From Cymbomonas tetramitiformis (lineage: Eukaryota > Chlorophyta > Pyramimonadophyceae > Pyramimonadales > Pyramimonadaceae), in the NCBI GenBank assembly GCA_001247695.2, contig LGRX02027058.1, positions 1 through 58,384 on the forward strand: DNA of 58,384 bases, written 5' to 3'. Under the pieces are notes generated by a model. It saw only the letters and a program-made list of their open reading frames with translations, did not search any database and was not told the origin of the DNA. How positions within the stretch are numbered: the stretch's first letter is position 1; the number at the start of each line of letters is the position of its first letter. The translations under genes and the position numbers were made by a program. Of this stretch, positions 33,706 through 42,592 are shown piece by piece.

Positions 33706-33929
33706 TTACTAACATATTTTGTTGTGACTTTCTTTTATTATACAAGCCCTTCGATCTTTGGCAACCTTTCAACTTGCATGTCATGCGTAACCTCTAGTGA
33801 CTTGTTTGCTTGCCATGCTAGGTTGTTTTTACTTGCGTATATGTTCATAAACTTATTTAAACTTTACACGCAAACGTTTGATAACTTATGCACTCATATG
33901 ATAACTATTTGTTATAACTTATTTGTCTC

Positions 33930-34193
33930 TCAAATAACCGAAAATAATAGGGTTTATTGATATGTGAGTAACTTTTGAAACACTTATCCTTTCCGGATGA
34001 AACTTCGGGTACATATTGTCCTTTGATAGACGAACATTTTGACATATCGTATGCAATATTTGGAGCAATATAACATCCAAACTGAATATCATTTCTTTTG
34101 TCTTTAAAATAACCGAAAATAATAGGGTATATTCATCGGTTCATAACTTTTGAAATACTTGACCGTTTTGGCTGAAAAAAAAAGGGGTAAGAG
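33930..34193. repeat. Tandem repeats (ATAACCGAAAATAATAGGG units), left of E3
   Basis: Units containing ACCGAAAATAATAGGGT, TCATAACTTTTGAAATACTT and ATAGACGAACATTTTGACAT occur from about 33938 and again from about 34108. The array continues on the other side of E3 at 37775. No coding sequence is present, and 33706-33930 likewise holds only short AT-rich frames. Confidence 0.75.
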
Positions 34194-34198
34194 CTTTT

Positions 34199-34457
34199 TG
34201 CTGAAATCTGTATAGGCAGCCCTGACCGGGAGTCCCGGTGCAGGCCCCTATGACAGATTCCTAGGTAGCCAACACTGGACCGTGACTGATCCGTAAGCCT
34301 GTGCTGTGACACACCGAGTGTCACAGGTAGCTAGACTCGAGACCGTTCCGACTCCGTGACCGTTCCGGGTATATCTAGCTTAGGGTTTATTTCTTATACG
34401 AGTTTATCTATATTGGTTCACTGACTGTCTGATATCTTGAACCGGGATATTCCAGTA
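34199..34457 (+). repeat. 5' LTR of E3 (259 bp)
   Basis: Starts TGCTGAAATCTGTATAGG and ends GATATTCCAGTA. It contains a GTGACACAC-CGAGTGTCAC palindrome and AGCTTAGGGTTTATTTC. No differences from 37511-37769 were seen. Confidence 0.95.
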
Positions 34458-34610
34458 GGTCGTGGACCCATTCCACGCTATATTCCACAGCTAATTTGGC
34501 CATGATTGGCTAAAACAGCCGCTTTGAGAGGTGGTGCGCAACGGCGCGTTTGGGTGCGAGTGGGAAGTTTTGAGATGAGCAGTTTGTAAGTGCGTCTTTG
34601 AGCCGCCGCT

Positions 34611-37187
34611 ATGGGGATTCGACCTGGACCGGGCTTCGTTGGCGCAATGTCCTTTTACGGTATAGTTCTTGCCTTGGCCCAGCATGCTACCGCTTCTTGG
34701 GCTGGTGCCTGCAGCACCTTCGACCTCGGCGACGTCTTCCAGTGCCCCTCGCTCGCATGGCTCTACCGCTCCTTACGTAACTGTGACGTCGCATTTTCCC
34801 CACGCCATTACCCTTACGCGCCCCAGCGTACCACCTCCCATCAGGCTTTCAGAGTTATGGGTGTTTCCACACGAGCAAAACGGTCCCTCACGAGGGACTC
34901 CGACATCGACGCCTCGCTGAGGCTGACTGACCACGTTCGCAACACACCGACGGCTAGATCACCGGCTGTTGCGAACCCCGACCCTACTTCCAACACCGAC
35001 GCCGACGTTGCGACGAGGAAGTACCTGCAGGAGCAGTCCAAGCTTGTGGACGAGGTCTACAAGGGGCGGCTCCATCGGACATGGGCCAAGGGTATCCGCG
35101 AGGATATCCTTGGCGACAAGAAGCATTACTTCAGCGGCACGACTGACGCGGGTCTCCTCTCCGATGTGGTGGTTCAGCTGCGTACGGAGTTTGAGTCCGC
35201 TGGACTGGACCTCGTCTCGTTCGACCTTGACGACCCCCAGGCTCTGGTGGTGAGCAAGGTGAACGCCCTGCTGTACGACGTGCTTGGGCTTATCGTCGAG
35301 AAGCACAGCAACGCCCACGTCTGGCTTACGGGTACGGACGCGTCTGCCGACCGAGATGGACGGCGTGCGCTGGTGGACATCGTGAAGCGCAGCGTACCGG
35401 TGGCGTTGCGGGAGTCCTTCCAGCAGGAGCATGCCGCGCTTGCTTATCCCGCGAACGTTGACCCGCAGCCGATTTTGGCTCGGGAACAACGTTTGGTGCG
35501 GGATAACAAGGCGGCCGACTGGACGCCCACCGAGGCCACCAGGAAGCTCAGCCTGTACAGCAGGCTTGACCCGGTGTTCTACGCCGCGGTCAAGGTGCGT
35601 TACCCCATGGTGGCCGACCTCGCGTCGGTTTCCCTTGTGGCCTTGCGCTCTTTGGTCGTCGAGATTTACCAGGCATGGGCGCAGACGGACGTCGGGAAGG
35701 CCTTCCTGGCCAAGCCCGCAGGTGGTGACACGTCGGCCCTGCTCACCAGCAGCGAGCACCAGGCGCTGCTGGACAAGATCAACGAGCTGACCGCGCTGGT
35801 TCAGCAAAGGTACGAGGCGGCTCCGCCGGTGGTGCAGCGGCAGCAGGACCCGCCGCAGCGGCAGCACGGACAGCGCCGGCAGCAGCAGCAGCGCGGGCAG
35901 TCGCAGCGGGGCTTCCGCATGGGGGTCCAATCCCCACCGGCAGTGGGCTACGATCGTGACGAGCAGCGGGCTAAGCCGCTGTGTACCCGCTGCAAAAAGA
36001 CTGGTAAGGATCTATACCACTTCTACCGCGACTGCCCTCTTGGCGGTCGCCAACATTCCCCTACTTCCGCCGCGGCTTTCTGCGTACCCATCGACGAGGA
36101 GGATGCGGAGGGAGTCCATGCGCTAGCCATGTGTGCTCTCTTCCAGGAGGCGGCAGATGATGGTGCTGAGGCTTTTGCCCGCGCAGCGACGGCGTACGGT
36201 CCGCCAGCGGTGCTGTGCGGAGGTGTTGTGGGGGGCGTCGACGTGTCGGCCTACGGCTTCTCCGTTAGCGCGGTGACGCCGGTGGCGGAGACGTCCGGTG
36301 ACGACATCCTGCAGCGGCTGGACGACCTCGCGGCGGAGGTCAACGCGGCGGTAGAGCCTAAGGTACATTACACTCACGCCTCTTTCCCGCCGTCTGGGGG
36401 CATTGCGACGCAGGCTTCGGCTCTGGTGTGTGACACTGCGGGCGCAGGTATCACACCGGAGGAGCAGGTTCCGGCAGGTGGTGCGGCGGCATCGGCATCC
36501 GCCGTGCCGGCCCCTGCTATGCCTGTCTTGGAGAATGAGGAGGAGCTCCTGGAGCTCTACGGCTACGGCCCGCCCGTGTCCCTTCAATCGACGCGGGTGA
36601 CCACTACGGAGAAGTCGGGCGGTGAATTCGCGGGGGCTGTGGAGACTGTCAACCACGCCGCGGTTGCGCCGGTTGACTTGACCGGCTACGACACCGACGA
36701 CTACGAGGATTTTGCAGACGGCAGCTTCGCCGTCAAGCCGCGGGCTCCGGCCATCTCGGCCAATCATGCGTCAGAGCCCGCAGCCCACGTGCCTGAGTCT
36801 GGTGGTGCTTCCCGCACCTACGGATGTGGCAAGCCGCCATGGGGCTTCCCCGCACACGCGGGCCCGTGGGGGTTTCCTTACTTTATCTCCCTCATTCTTT
36901 TCATCTCGATCATGGGTGTGGGGGCTGCCGCCTACACGGCGGCCAATGACATCGGCTCTGTGCAGGTATCGGGTCGGGCTGCACCGCAGCCTGTGCTGTG
37001 CAGAGGGGATTTATGCATCTACCCTGGTATTTCCGAGCTGGACCCCGTCACTCTGGATGCAGTACTGCACTCCCTGGGTGCTGCGACGGTGGTTCACCGG
37101 CCGCCTGACCCACTGGAGAGCAGTGCTGCAAGCTACTACCGTGGACATTGTGGTGACGGTGCCCCTCTGAACTTTGACCCCGAGTAG
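34611..37187 (+). CDS. Intact Gag-like protein of E3 (858 aa)
   Basis: The first residues include a hydrophobic stretch (AMSFYGIVLALAQHATASW). A second candidate start, MGVSTRAKRSLTRDSD at 34857, matches the E4 MLTRAKKSL region and may be the main Gag start. The core has WLTGTDASADRDGRRALVDI, LSLYSRLDPVFYAAV and VEIYQAWAQ. A Gln/Arg-rich stretch precedes a knuckle-like C-x2-C-x8-H-x4-C (LCTRCKK to FYRDC), longer-spaced than the classic CX2CX4HX4C. Acidic and Pro/Ala-rich linkers lead to YGCGKPPWGF and a hydrophobic segment (FPYFISLILFISIMGVGAA), then about 80 residues. No protease DSG or DTG motif is evident. Presumed to package element RNA; enzymes must come in trans. Confidence 0.85.
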   Translation: MGIRPGPGFVGAMSFYGIVLALAQHATASWAGACSTFDLGDVFQCPSLAWLYRSLRNCDVAFSPRHYPYAPQRTTSHQAFRVMGVSTRAKRSLTRDSDIDASLRLTDHVRNTPTARSPAVANPDPTSNTDADVATRKYLQEQSKLVDEVYKGRLHRTWAKGIREDILGDKKHYFSGTTDAGLLSDVVVQLRTEFESAGLDLVSFDLDDPQALVVSKVNALLYDVLGLIVEKHSNAHVWLTGTDASADRDGRRALVDIVKRSVPVALRESFQQEHAALAYPANVDPQPILAREQRLVRDNKAADWTPTEATRKLSLYSRLDPVFYAAVKVRYPMVADLASVSLVALRSLVVEIYQAWAQTDVGKAFLAKPAGGDTSALLTSSEHQALLDKINELTALVQQRYEAAPPVVQRQQDPPQRQHGQRRQQQQRGQSQRGFRMGVQSPPAVGYDRDEQRAKPLCTRCKKTGKDLYHFYRDCPLGGRQHSPTSAAAFCVPIDEEDAEGVHALAMCALFQEAADDGAEAFARAATAYGPPAVLCGGVVGGVDVSAYGFSVSAVTPVAETSGDDILQRLDDLAAEVNAAVEPKVHYTHASFPPSGGIATQASALVCDTAGAGITPEEQVPAGGAAASASAVPAPAMPVLENEEELLELYGYGPPVSLQSTRVTTTEKSGGEFAGAVETVNHAAVAPVDLTGYDTDDYEDFADGSFAVKPRAPAISANHASEPAAHVPESGGASRTYGCGKPPWGFPAHAGPWGFPYFISLILFISIMGVGAAAYTAANDIGSVQVSGRAAPQPVLCRGDLCIYPGISELDPVTLDAVLHSLGAATVVHRPPDPLESSAASYYRGHCGDGAPLNFDPE

Positions 37188-37510
37188 TTTTCCTTCTGGC
37201 TCTGGCAGTACACCACTCTGGTGGTGTGCTGAGATGTGCTTTGACCTCAACATGGTCTTCAATTTGCTTTATGCTTTGCTTTGACGTCTACAATCTTCAA
37301 TCTGGTTTGCTTACACAGTGCCTTTCAGTTGTTTAGCGGGAGCTCCTTACCCGTAGGTTTCTGCACTTGTGCTAGCTAGAGGGTTTCAATTTGTGTATCA
37401 GAATAGCACAGTTGGATTAGCAGTTAGGTTTGTCACCCTAGCTCCTACCCTAACTTATCTTGACTTCTCTGACTTACCTGTCAGTCACCACCCACAGTGC
37501 TGGGGTGGTG

Positions 37511-37769
37511 TGCTGAAATCTGTATAGGCAGCCCTGACCGGGAGTCCCGGTGCAGGCCCCTATGACAGATTCCTAGGTAGCCAACACTGGACCGTGACTG
37601 ATCCGTAAGCCTGTGCTGTGACACACCGAGTGTCACAGGTAGCTAGACTCGAGACCGTTCCGACTCCGTGACCGTTCCGGGTATATCTAGCTTAGGGTTT
37701 ATTTCTTATACGAGTTTATCTATATTGGTTCACTGACTGTCTGATATCTTGAACCGGGATATTCCAGTA
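37511..37769 (+). repeat. 3' LTR of E3 (259 bp)
   Basis: Apparently identical to 34199-34457 and followed directly by the CTTTT target duplication, after which the PLV repeat array resumes. Confidence 0.95.
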
Positions 37770-37774
37770 CTTTT

Positions 37775-38228
37775 TAATAGACGAACATTTTGACATATCG
37801 TATGCAATATTTGGAGCAATATAACATCCAAACTGAATATCATTTCTTTTGTCTTTAAAATAACCGAAAATAATAGGTTATATTCATCGGGTCATAACTT
37901 TTGATATACTTATCCAAATCACTCCCAAAAAATTTTGTGTTTATCTACATTTCAATACGGACATTTTGAGCTATTGAACGCCCCGGAAAGATGAGTGCAA
38001 ATGTCACAACTGGAAATTACGGTTGCGGTTGGTTTTATTGTTTGGGTCATAACTTTTGATATACTTATCCAAATCACTCCCAAAAAATTTTGTGTTTATC
38101 TACATTTCAATACGGACATTTTGAGCTATTGAAAGCCCCGAAAAGATGTGTGCAAATGTCACAACTGGAAATTACGGTTGCGGTTGGTTTTATTGTTTGG
38201 GTCATAACTTTTGATGTGCTTATCCAAT
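37775..38228. repeat. Tandem repeats of 155 bp, right of E3
   Basis: After E3, the block 37777-37890 repeats 34027-34140. Then a 155-bp unit beginning GTCATAACTTTTGATATACT occurs at 37891, 38046 and (truncated) 38201. The first two copies differ at only a few positions (GAACGCCCCGG against GAAAGCCCCGA). The remaining 80 bp to 38307 are AT-rich and empty. Confidence 0.9.
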
Positions 38229-38307
38229 GACATTTATTATTTTTTCATATTTATTATTTTTTTTTTCTGATTTTTCTATATTTTTAAATAATTTTTCTAA
38301 TCAGGTT

Positions 38308-39741
38308 TTATGCCGCATTTTTGTCTAATTGAGCTTGAATTTTGTTAAGCGCCGCCTTTCTTTCATCTTCGGTATATTCTAAACTATTCAAATATTGAGT
38401 ATAAGCCGTGTTTGGTTCGTGAGCTGCGACTTCCGATAATTTTACGATATCTACCTTGAATATTTTTGAATAAATGTTTTCGGTCATTTTTCGGAAGATT
38501 TGATTTCCGATTCCAAGAATTGAGGTCATTTTTTTGCCCAAAGCCGATGATGTAAATGGTCTTGGTGGTTTTGTGTTTGTCTCTAGAAGATGTTCTCGTG
38601 GATTGTTTTTATCCTTTATCGAATCATTGATATACTTTTGCACTAATGGATTTATAATGTAATCAATTTTGAAACTATTACCCGTTTTTAAATCGTGAAT
38701 TCGCATATGTCCATTGTTAAAATTGTAGTAGTTTGCATTTTCATCGGTCATTTGATTATCACTTTTGACCAGTTTTACATTGTCATAATCTATTCGTGGA
38801 GTAAAGCTTAAGGACTCTTTACTCAAATCTTGTTTTGAATACATCCCGATGCTATAAAGCATAGCTATTAAATGGTCCATTGAACTCGGTTTCGACTTTC
38901 TTAATTCCAATTCTTTTTTGAAAACATTAATAAAGTCGTCGACATAATCGGTGGTATCACTTATTTTTTTATTAATCTTGCTTCCTTGTATGCTTCGTTG
39001 TAATATTTTAGCTTGTAAATCAAAAAATTTGTAACGTTCGATTCCAATAATTTTCATTAAATCCTCGTTCTTGGTATTATACAACTTGGGAGTTAATTGA
39101 ACTTGTTTAATTCTTGTCGTTTCATTTTTATATGCCGTATTTAACATTTCAAGTATTTCTTCATTAGTATATTTTGTATACAACTCCGTCCATTTGGTTG
39201 CTTGTAAACTAAACACCTTGACAAAATTGTTGACAACATTTTTCCATTGCTTTTTGGTAGCTTCGGAAATGCCCTCATCCGAATCTAAAATTTCGAAAAT
39301 TTCATCCCTTGATAGTACATCTTTTTGACCCGAAGGTGGTAGTGTGTTGGAAGGTGTAGTAGTGGAGGCGGTTTGTGTAGTTGTCGTATTAGATGTTTGA
39401 GTTGTCGTTTGAGCTCGTATTGGTCGTGGTCTTGGTACGGCAAATTTCAGTTTTCGTTCCTCCGCACACCTCGATAAAAAGGCTTTTTGTTCTCGTGACC
39501 AATCATACTTTTCTAGAGTATCTTCTTGTGGGCAATAATTAGGATTATTTTTAGCTCTTAATATGATTTTTTCCATATTTTGTTGAGTCTTGGTTTTATT
39601 ATAATATTGTCGCATTTGAGCTCGTTTTTTTTCGTCAATTGCATATAATTTTTCTCGGATTTCTCTTGTTAAATATGGTTCCGGATAGTCGTTTTTCAAA
39701 CGGTATTCTTTTTCCGCCATTCTTTTTTCCGGTGTGCTCAT
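38308..39741 (-). CDS. Tyrosine recombinase (integrase) of the PLV, 477 aa
   Basis: The C-terminal 180 residues match the tyrosine recombinase fold. LIAMLYSIGMYSKQDL aligns with the box I region. GNQIFRKMTEN carries the second catalytic Arg (about residue 417). AAHEPNTAYTQYLN supplies the His (about 441) and the nucleophile Tyr nine residues later (about 450), the usual spacing. The box I Arg seems replaced by Tyr-Ser. The N-terminal half is charged, with a Thr/Gln-rich linker (TTTQTASTTTPSN). It is the gene nearest the left TIR among the AT-rich genes and presumably integrates the element. Upstream lies a TTTTCTTTAAGTTAA motif. Recombinase call fairly secure; activity uncertain. Confidence 0.75.
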   Translation of the reverse strand: MSTPEKRMAEKEYRLKNDYPEPYLTREIREKLYAIDEKKRAQMRQYYNKTKTQQNMEKIILRAKNNPNYCPQEDTLEKYDWSREQKAFLSRCAEERKLKFAVPRPRPIRAQTTTQTSNTTTTQTASTTTPSNTLPPSGQKDVLSRDEIFEILDSDEGISEATKKQWKNVVNNFVKVFSLQATKWTELYTKYTNEEILEMLNTAYKNETTRIKQVQLTPKLYNTKNEDLMKIIGIERYKFFDLQAKILQRSIQGSKINKKISDTTDYVDDFINVFKKELELRKSKPSSMDHLIAMLYSIGMYSKQDLSKESLSFTPRIDYDNVKLVKSDNQMTDENANYYNFNNGHMRIHDLKTGNSFKIDYIINPLVQKYINDSIKDKNNPREHLLETNTKPPRPFTSSALGKKMTSILGIGNQIFRKMTENIYSKIFKVDIVKLSEVAAHEPNTAYTQYLNSLEYTEDERKAALNKIQAQLDKNAA

Positions 39742-39769
39742 CTTCGCTTATCTAATACTATTTACGACT

Positions 39770-39786
39770 ATTTTCTTTAAGTTAAA
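39770..39786. promoter_or_regulatory. Conserved upstream motif between integrase and C5 methyltransferase
   Basis: TTTTCTTTAAGTTAA lies between the two divergent starts (39741 minus and 39819 plus). Its complement, TTAACTTAAAGAAAA, matches elements upstream of the TVpol, TET/JBP-like, MYND and F-box genes. I infer a viral, possibly early, promoter element. Confidence 0.5.
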
Positions 39787-39818
39787 AAAACGCAAGAAAA
39801 TGTGTTTTCTTATAATGT

Positions 39819-40445
39819 ATGAGACTTTTAGAGTTATTTTGTGGCACGTGCTCGGTATCAAATGCGTTATGTACAAAATATTCCGATTGTGAAGTTGTGT
39901 CTCTTGACATTCTTAAAAAATTTAACGCTACGATTACAACTAACATCCTAGATTGGGATTACACAATCTACAAACCAAAACATTTTGATATAATATGGGC
40001 AAGCCCTCCGTGCACAAGTTATTCAAAAGCACATAGAAAAGGTGTCCGAAATCTAAATTTGGCTGATGCGATGGTAAAACGAACATTGACCATTATAGAA
40101 TATCTCCAACCCAACTATTGGTATATTGAAAACCCATCGGACGGTGGCTTGTTGCAACATAGAGATTTTATGCAATCATTAACACAATACAAGCATACGT
40201 GTTCATATTGCAAATACGGGTTTGGTTATCGTAAAACCACAAATATTTGGACAAATAAACAAAACCTTGAGTTGAAAATGTGTTCCAAAAAAACATCTTA
40301 TTGTGATACTAAAATAAATTATGGGAAGCACATTGAAACCGCACAACGGACGCGTAGCTCAAATGCAAATATTGGTTACGGCGTTAAATGTGTAGAAAGT
40401 GCATATCGCATTCCCTATAATCTTATACTCGATTTAATGCCATAA
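39819..40445 (+). CDS. DNA cytosine-C5 methyltransferase-like protein, 208 aa
   Basis: Residues 3-16 (LLELFCGTCSVSNAL) form the SAM-binding motif I. WASPPCTSYSKA near residue 68 is motif IV with the catalytic Cys of PPC, and WYIENPS near residue 104 corresponds to motif VI ENV. A region after IWTNKQNLELKMC includes several Cys. It is shorter than bacterial enzymes (usually over 300 aa) and lacks an obvious C-terminal motif X, as in compact phage and viral versions. It would methylate cytosine in viral or host DNA. It is divergent from the integrase with a 77-bp spacer. A TET/JBP-like oxygenase in the same element acts on the same base (see 46838). Confidence 0.8.
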   Translation: MRLLELFCGTCSVSNALCTKYSDCEVVSLDILKKFNATITTNILDWDYTIYKPKHFDIIWASPPCTSYSKAHRKGVRNLNLADAMVKRTLTIIEYLQPNYWYIENPSDGGLLQHRDFMQSLTQYKHTCSYCKYGFGYRKTTNIWTNKQNLELKMCSKKTSYCDTKINYGKHIETAQRTRSSNANIGYGVKCVESAYRIPYNLILDLMP

Positions 40446-40577
40446 AAGGTATTGGGTTGCGGGTAATGGGCATTTCTAAAAAAAAATTCAAAATGCTATA
40501 AGTTTTTTTACAAAAATACTTTTCTTCCTTTGAAATAGTTTTTAAAACAACCCATTACCCCATACCCCGTACTTTTT
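40445..40577 (+). repeat. Internal copy of the TIR repeat block, 1
   Basis: AAAAGGTATTGGGT, GTAATGGGCATTTCTAAAAA, TTTTACAAAAATACTTTTC, CTTTGAAATA and AAACAACCCATTACC follow in the same order as in the TIR at 31540-31700. It begins at the stop of the C5 methyltransferase. The ends are partly complementary (GGTAATGGG against CCCATTACC). Confidence 0.85.
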
Positions 40578-40597
40578 ACATTATATATATATATATA

Positions 40598-40614
40598 TAA
40601 CTTTAAGACATAAC
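40598..40614 (+). promoter_or_regulatory. Conserved motif TAACTTTAAGACATAAC
   Basis: Lies about 82 bp upstream of the ATG at 40696, directly after a TA-rich run. The same core occurs upstream of the TET/JBP-like gene (47869-47882, reversed) and the MYND gene (57313-57326, reversed). Confidence 0.55.
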
Positions 40615-40695
40615 TATACTAGAGTATACTTGAAGCACTAACAACATAACAAGTATTCACTATATACACCGAATACTAACAATCTCGCTTTTGAT

Positions 40696-41086
40696 ATGGC
40701 TTCTACTTCGAATTTGTTGTACGACGCTCCCCACGACATTCAAGTAATCATTTGGAAATCCTATTTTTCAAATATTGTCTTGAAAGAATTGAAAGCACGT
40801 GCTTGTCAAGAATACACATTTATCAATAAAAAAATGGTATGATGTTTTATACACCAAAAATCGTCCTCATTTATATGATTTTTATTGTTGTAATGACATT
40901 GTAATGTCTTTGAATATTAAGAAGAAAAATATAAAAATTAATATCAAAAAAGGCAATGATATTCGATATATATTTATGGTGAAATATGAGAAGAATAAGG
41001 ACGCCCTACAAAGAAATTGCGAAGACAACAATTTGAGCATTAAAGGAACGATGAAAATATTAAGCAATAGATTGAAGTCTTTATAA
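40696..41086 (+). pseudogene. F-box-like protein, frameshifted at an A7 run
   Basis: The frame from ATG 40696 encodes LYDAPHDIQVIIWKSYFSN and a further helix, in the style of F-box N-termini (short hydrophobic helices around a DxP), and stops at 40842. The downstream frame (40799-41086) continues with WYDVLYTKNRPHLYDFY and Lys/Asn-rich sequence to 41086. The two join naturally if one base is removed or two are added at the seven-A run 40828-40834. Full length would be about 130 aa. The break may be a real mutation or a homopolymer sequencing error. F-box assignment is weak; a second F-box-like gene is at 57290. Confidence 0.5.
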
Positions 41087-41199
41087 TTTGTTATTGATAA
41101 TTAAAACCTAGCAAAGACTTCTTTGTTAACATATATAATTTGTCACGTTCACTTAACTCCACGGATGGCGATTCGTTGATTTCGCTTTTAGATACTTTT

Positions 41200-41586
41200 T
41201 TACTTTTTTTTTTTGTTCTTTACAACAATTTCTTCCTCCTCACTCGATTCGCCACTTGACTCTTGTACATAAACAACTTTTTTCTTGGGCTTAATTTTTT
41301 TAATAGATTTTTTATGAATTGTCACCTCGTCCGTTTGATGGTCTTTTAATTGTTCCTCATCTATTGAATCGTTAGTATCACATTCGGGTTCGGAATCATC
41401 CTTGGTCACCGCCTTTGATATCACTTTTTGAGCTTTTTCGTGCATTTCCCTCTTTTCTATTTCATTTGCTAATTTGATGTCGGCTTTTTGTTTAGATTTT
41501 TCACGTCGAATCGCTAACGCCTTCTCTCGAGCCTTGGCAAGAATTTGTTTGTGTTCATCGGACAACGGTTCACCTTTCTTTGGCAT
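41200..41586 (-). CDS. Lys/Glu-rich 128-aa protein
   Basis: Starts MPKKGEPLSDEHKQILAKAR, with an extended charged helix (EKALAIRREKSKQKADIKLA), an acidic Asp/Glu/Ser region and a highly basic tail (KSIKKIKPKKKVVY, ending KNKKKK). The opening resembles the short DNA-binding NUMOD3-like segments (G-P-L-S-D-E-H-K) seen in phage and mobile genes, but one copy alone is thin evidence. A nucleic-acid-associated or virion core role is possible. It lies tail to tail with the F-box-like gene. Confidence 0.65.
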   Translation of the reverse strand: MPKKGEPLSDEHKQILAKAREKALAIRREKSKQKADIKLANEIEKREMHEKAQKVISKAVTKDDSEPECDTNDSIDEEQLKDHQTDEVTIHKKSIKKIKPKKKVVYVQESSGESSEEEEIVVKNKKKK

Positions 41587-41622
41587 TTAATATAAACAAA
41601 AAGAAAATAAGCCAAACTAAAT

Positions 41623-42039
41623 TTACTTGCTTTCACTTTTGTTTTGTGGCATATATATACCACCTATACTAGATTGATTGGGATACTTTAAATGTTTAAT
41701 TTGTGGATGATAACGAGGTCTATAGAACACAACCGTTTCCGCGTTAATTGGCGTTTTATTTGTCACAAGATAACTCTTATAACCTACTCCGTCCGGATAT
41801 GAACCTCGCGAACTTCTTTCAAAATATCGACTTACGGAGCGGCACGGTTCTATCATCGAGGATGCCGGGCGGTGAGTGTTCATTAACATAGGATTCATAG
41901 GTCCATTGTTACCTCGGAATTTTGAAAATTCATTTAACTTATTACCACCTACAATCGGTTCATTGACGACATATTGTGGAGCTTGGAGACCGGAGCGAAT
42001 TTTCATTTGGTTTTGGAATCCTTTTATGCGTAAAGACAT
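41623..42039 (-). CDS. Unrecognised 138-aa protein, possibly virion-associated
   Basis: A basic protein rich in Asn, Pro, Ser and Tyr, with blocks such as GGNKLNEFSKFRGNNG, RYFERSSRGSYPDGVGYKSY and VVFYRPRYHP. There is no transmembrane segment or known motif. It is preceded on its own strand by the AT-only promoter-like spacer shared with virion genes (42040-42080), which suggests late expression (inference). Confidence 0.6.
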   Translation of the reverse strand: MSLRIKGFQNQMKIRSGLQAPQYVVNEPIVGGNKLNEFSKFRGNNGPMNPMLMNTHRPASSMIEPCRSVSRYFERSSRGSYPDGVGYKSYLVTNKTPINAETVVFYRPRYHPQIKHLKYPNQSSIGGIYMPQNKSESK

Positions 42040-42080
42040 TTCTTTTATATAATAATTGTTAATATAATAATTCGATTAAT

Positions 42081-42588
42081 ATGGCGTCATTTCACACCAA
42101 GACTTTTACAAAATATGACGACTATGCTACTCCTAAGTCCGCTTTTGAAAATATCAAACAATTTATTCCGAAAGAAAAAATCTTATATGAACCGTTTTAT
42201 TGTGATGGAATTGCGGGCGAATACCTACAAGAGATTGGTTGCCAAAAGGTTATACACAAACCAACTCTAGATTTTTTCATAGATAGTGAAACATTAGATT
42301 ATGATTTCATATTGTCAAACATCCCATATTCCCAAAAAAAAAGAAGTATTGACGCATTTAAAGAAAATTGGCAAACCGTTTATGTTGTTGTGTCCGATAT
42401 CAATGCTCAACACAAACTATTTGCGCGAATTATTTGCAAATGACATCCAATTAATAATACCTAGGAAACGAATTCAATTTTACAAAATTGTAAATAAAGA
42501 AAGAACTTTCCCGGGAAAATGTAATTTTGAAACGGCGTGGTTTTGTTATAAAATGAAATTACCTCGAGACTTAAATTTCCTCTCTTGA
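42081..42588 (+). pseudogene. DNA methyltransferase-like protein, frameshifted at an A9 run
   Basis: The first frame (42081-42443) starts MASFHTKTFTKYDDYATPKS and carries ILYEPFYCDGIAGEYLQEIG, a SAM-binding motif I, then FILSNIPYSQKK, a variant of the NPPY motif of amino-methyltransferases. Downstream protein continues only in the other frame (42301-42588): LKKIGKPFMLLCPISMLNT, FANDIQLIIPRKRIQFYK and TAWFCYKM, typical of the same family's C-terminal half. The switch is at nine A residues, 42334-42342. Full length would be about 168 aa. The target base is not certain; adenine N6 is the usual one for NPPY enzymes. Confidence 0.65.
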
Positions 42589-42592
42589 AAAT

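Larger units (their letters stand above)
34199..37769 (+). mobile_element. Gag-only LTR element E3 inserted in the PLV
   Basis: Two 259-bp LTRs, which I read as identical, bound 3571 bp. The target duplication CTTTT lies at 34194-34198 and 37770-37774. A GGTCGTGGACCC primer-type site follows the 5' LTR. The conserved hairpin (CACCACCC 37486-37493, GGGTGGTG 37503-37510) abuts the 3' LTR. One intact 858-codon Gag-like ORF fills the interior; no pol gene is present. It splits a tandem-repeat array in the virus, so it is a secondary insertion into the integrated PLV. It is the youngest-looking of the gag-only elements here. Confidence 0.93.
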
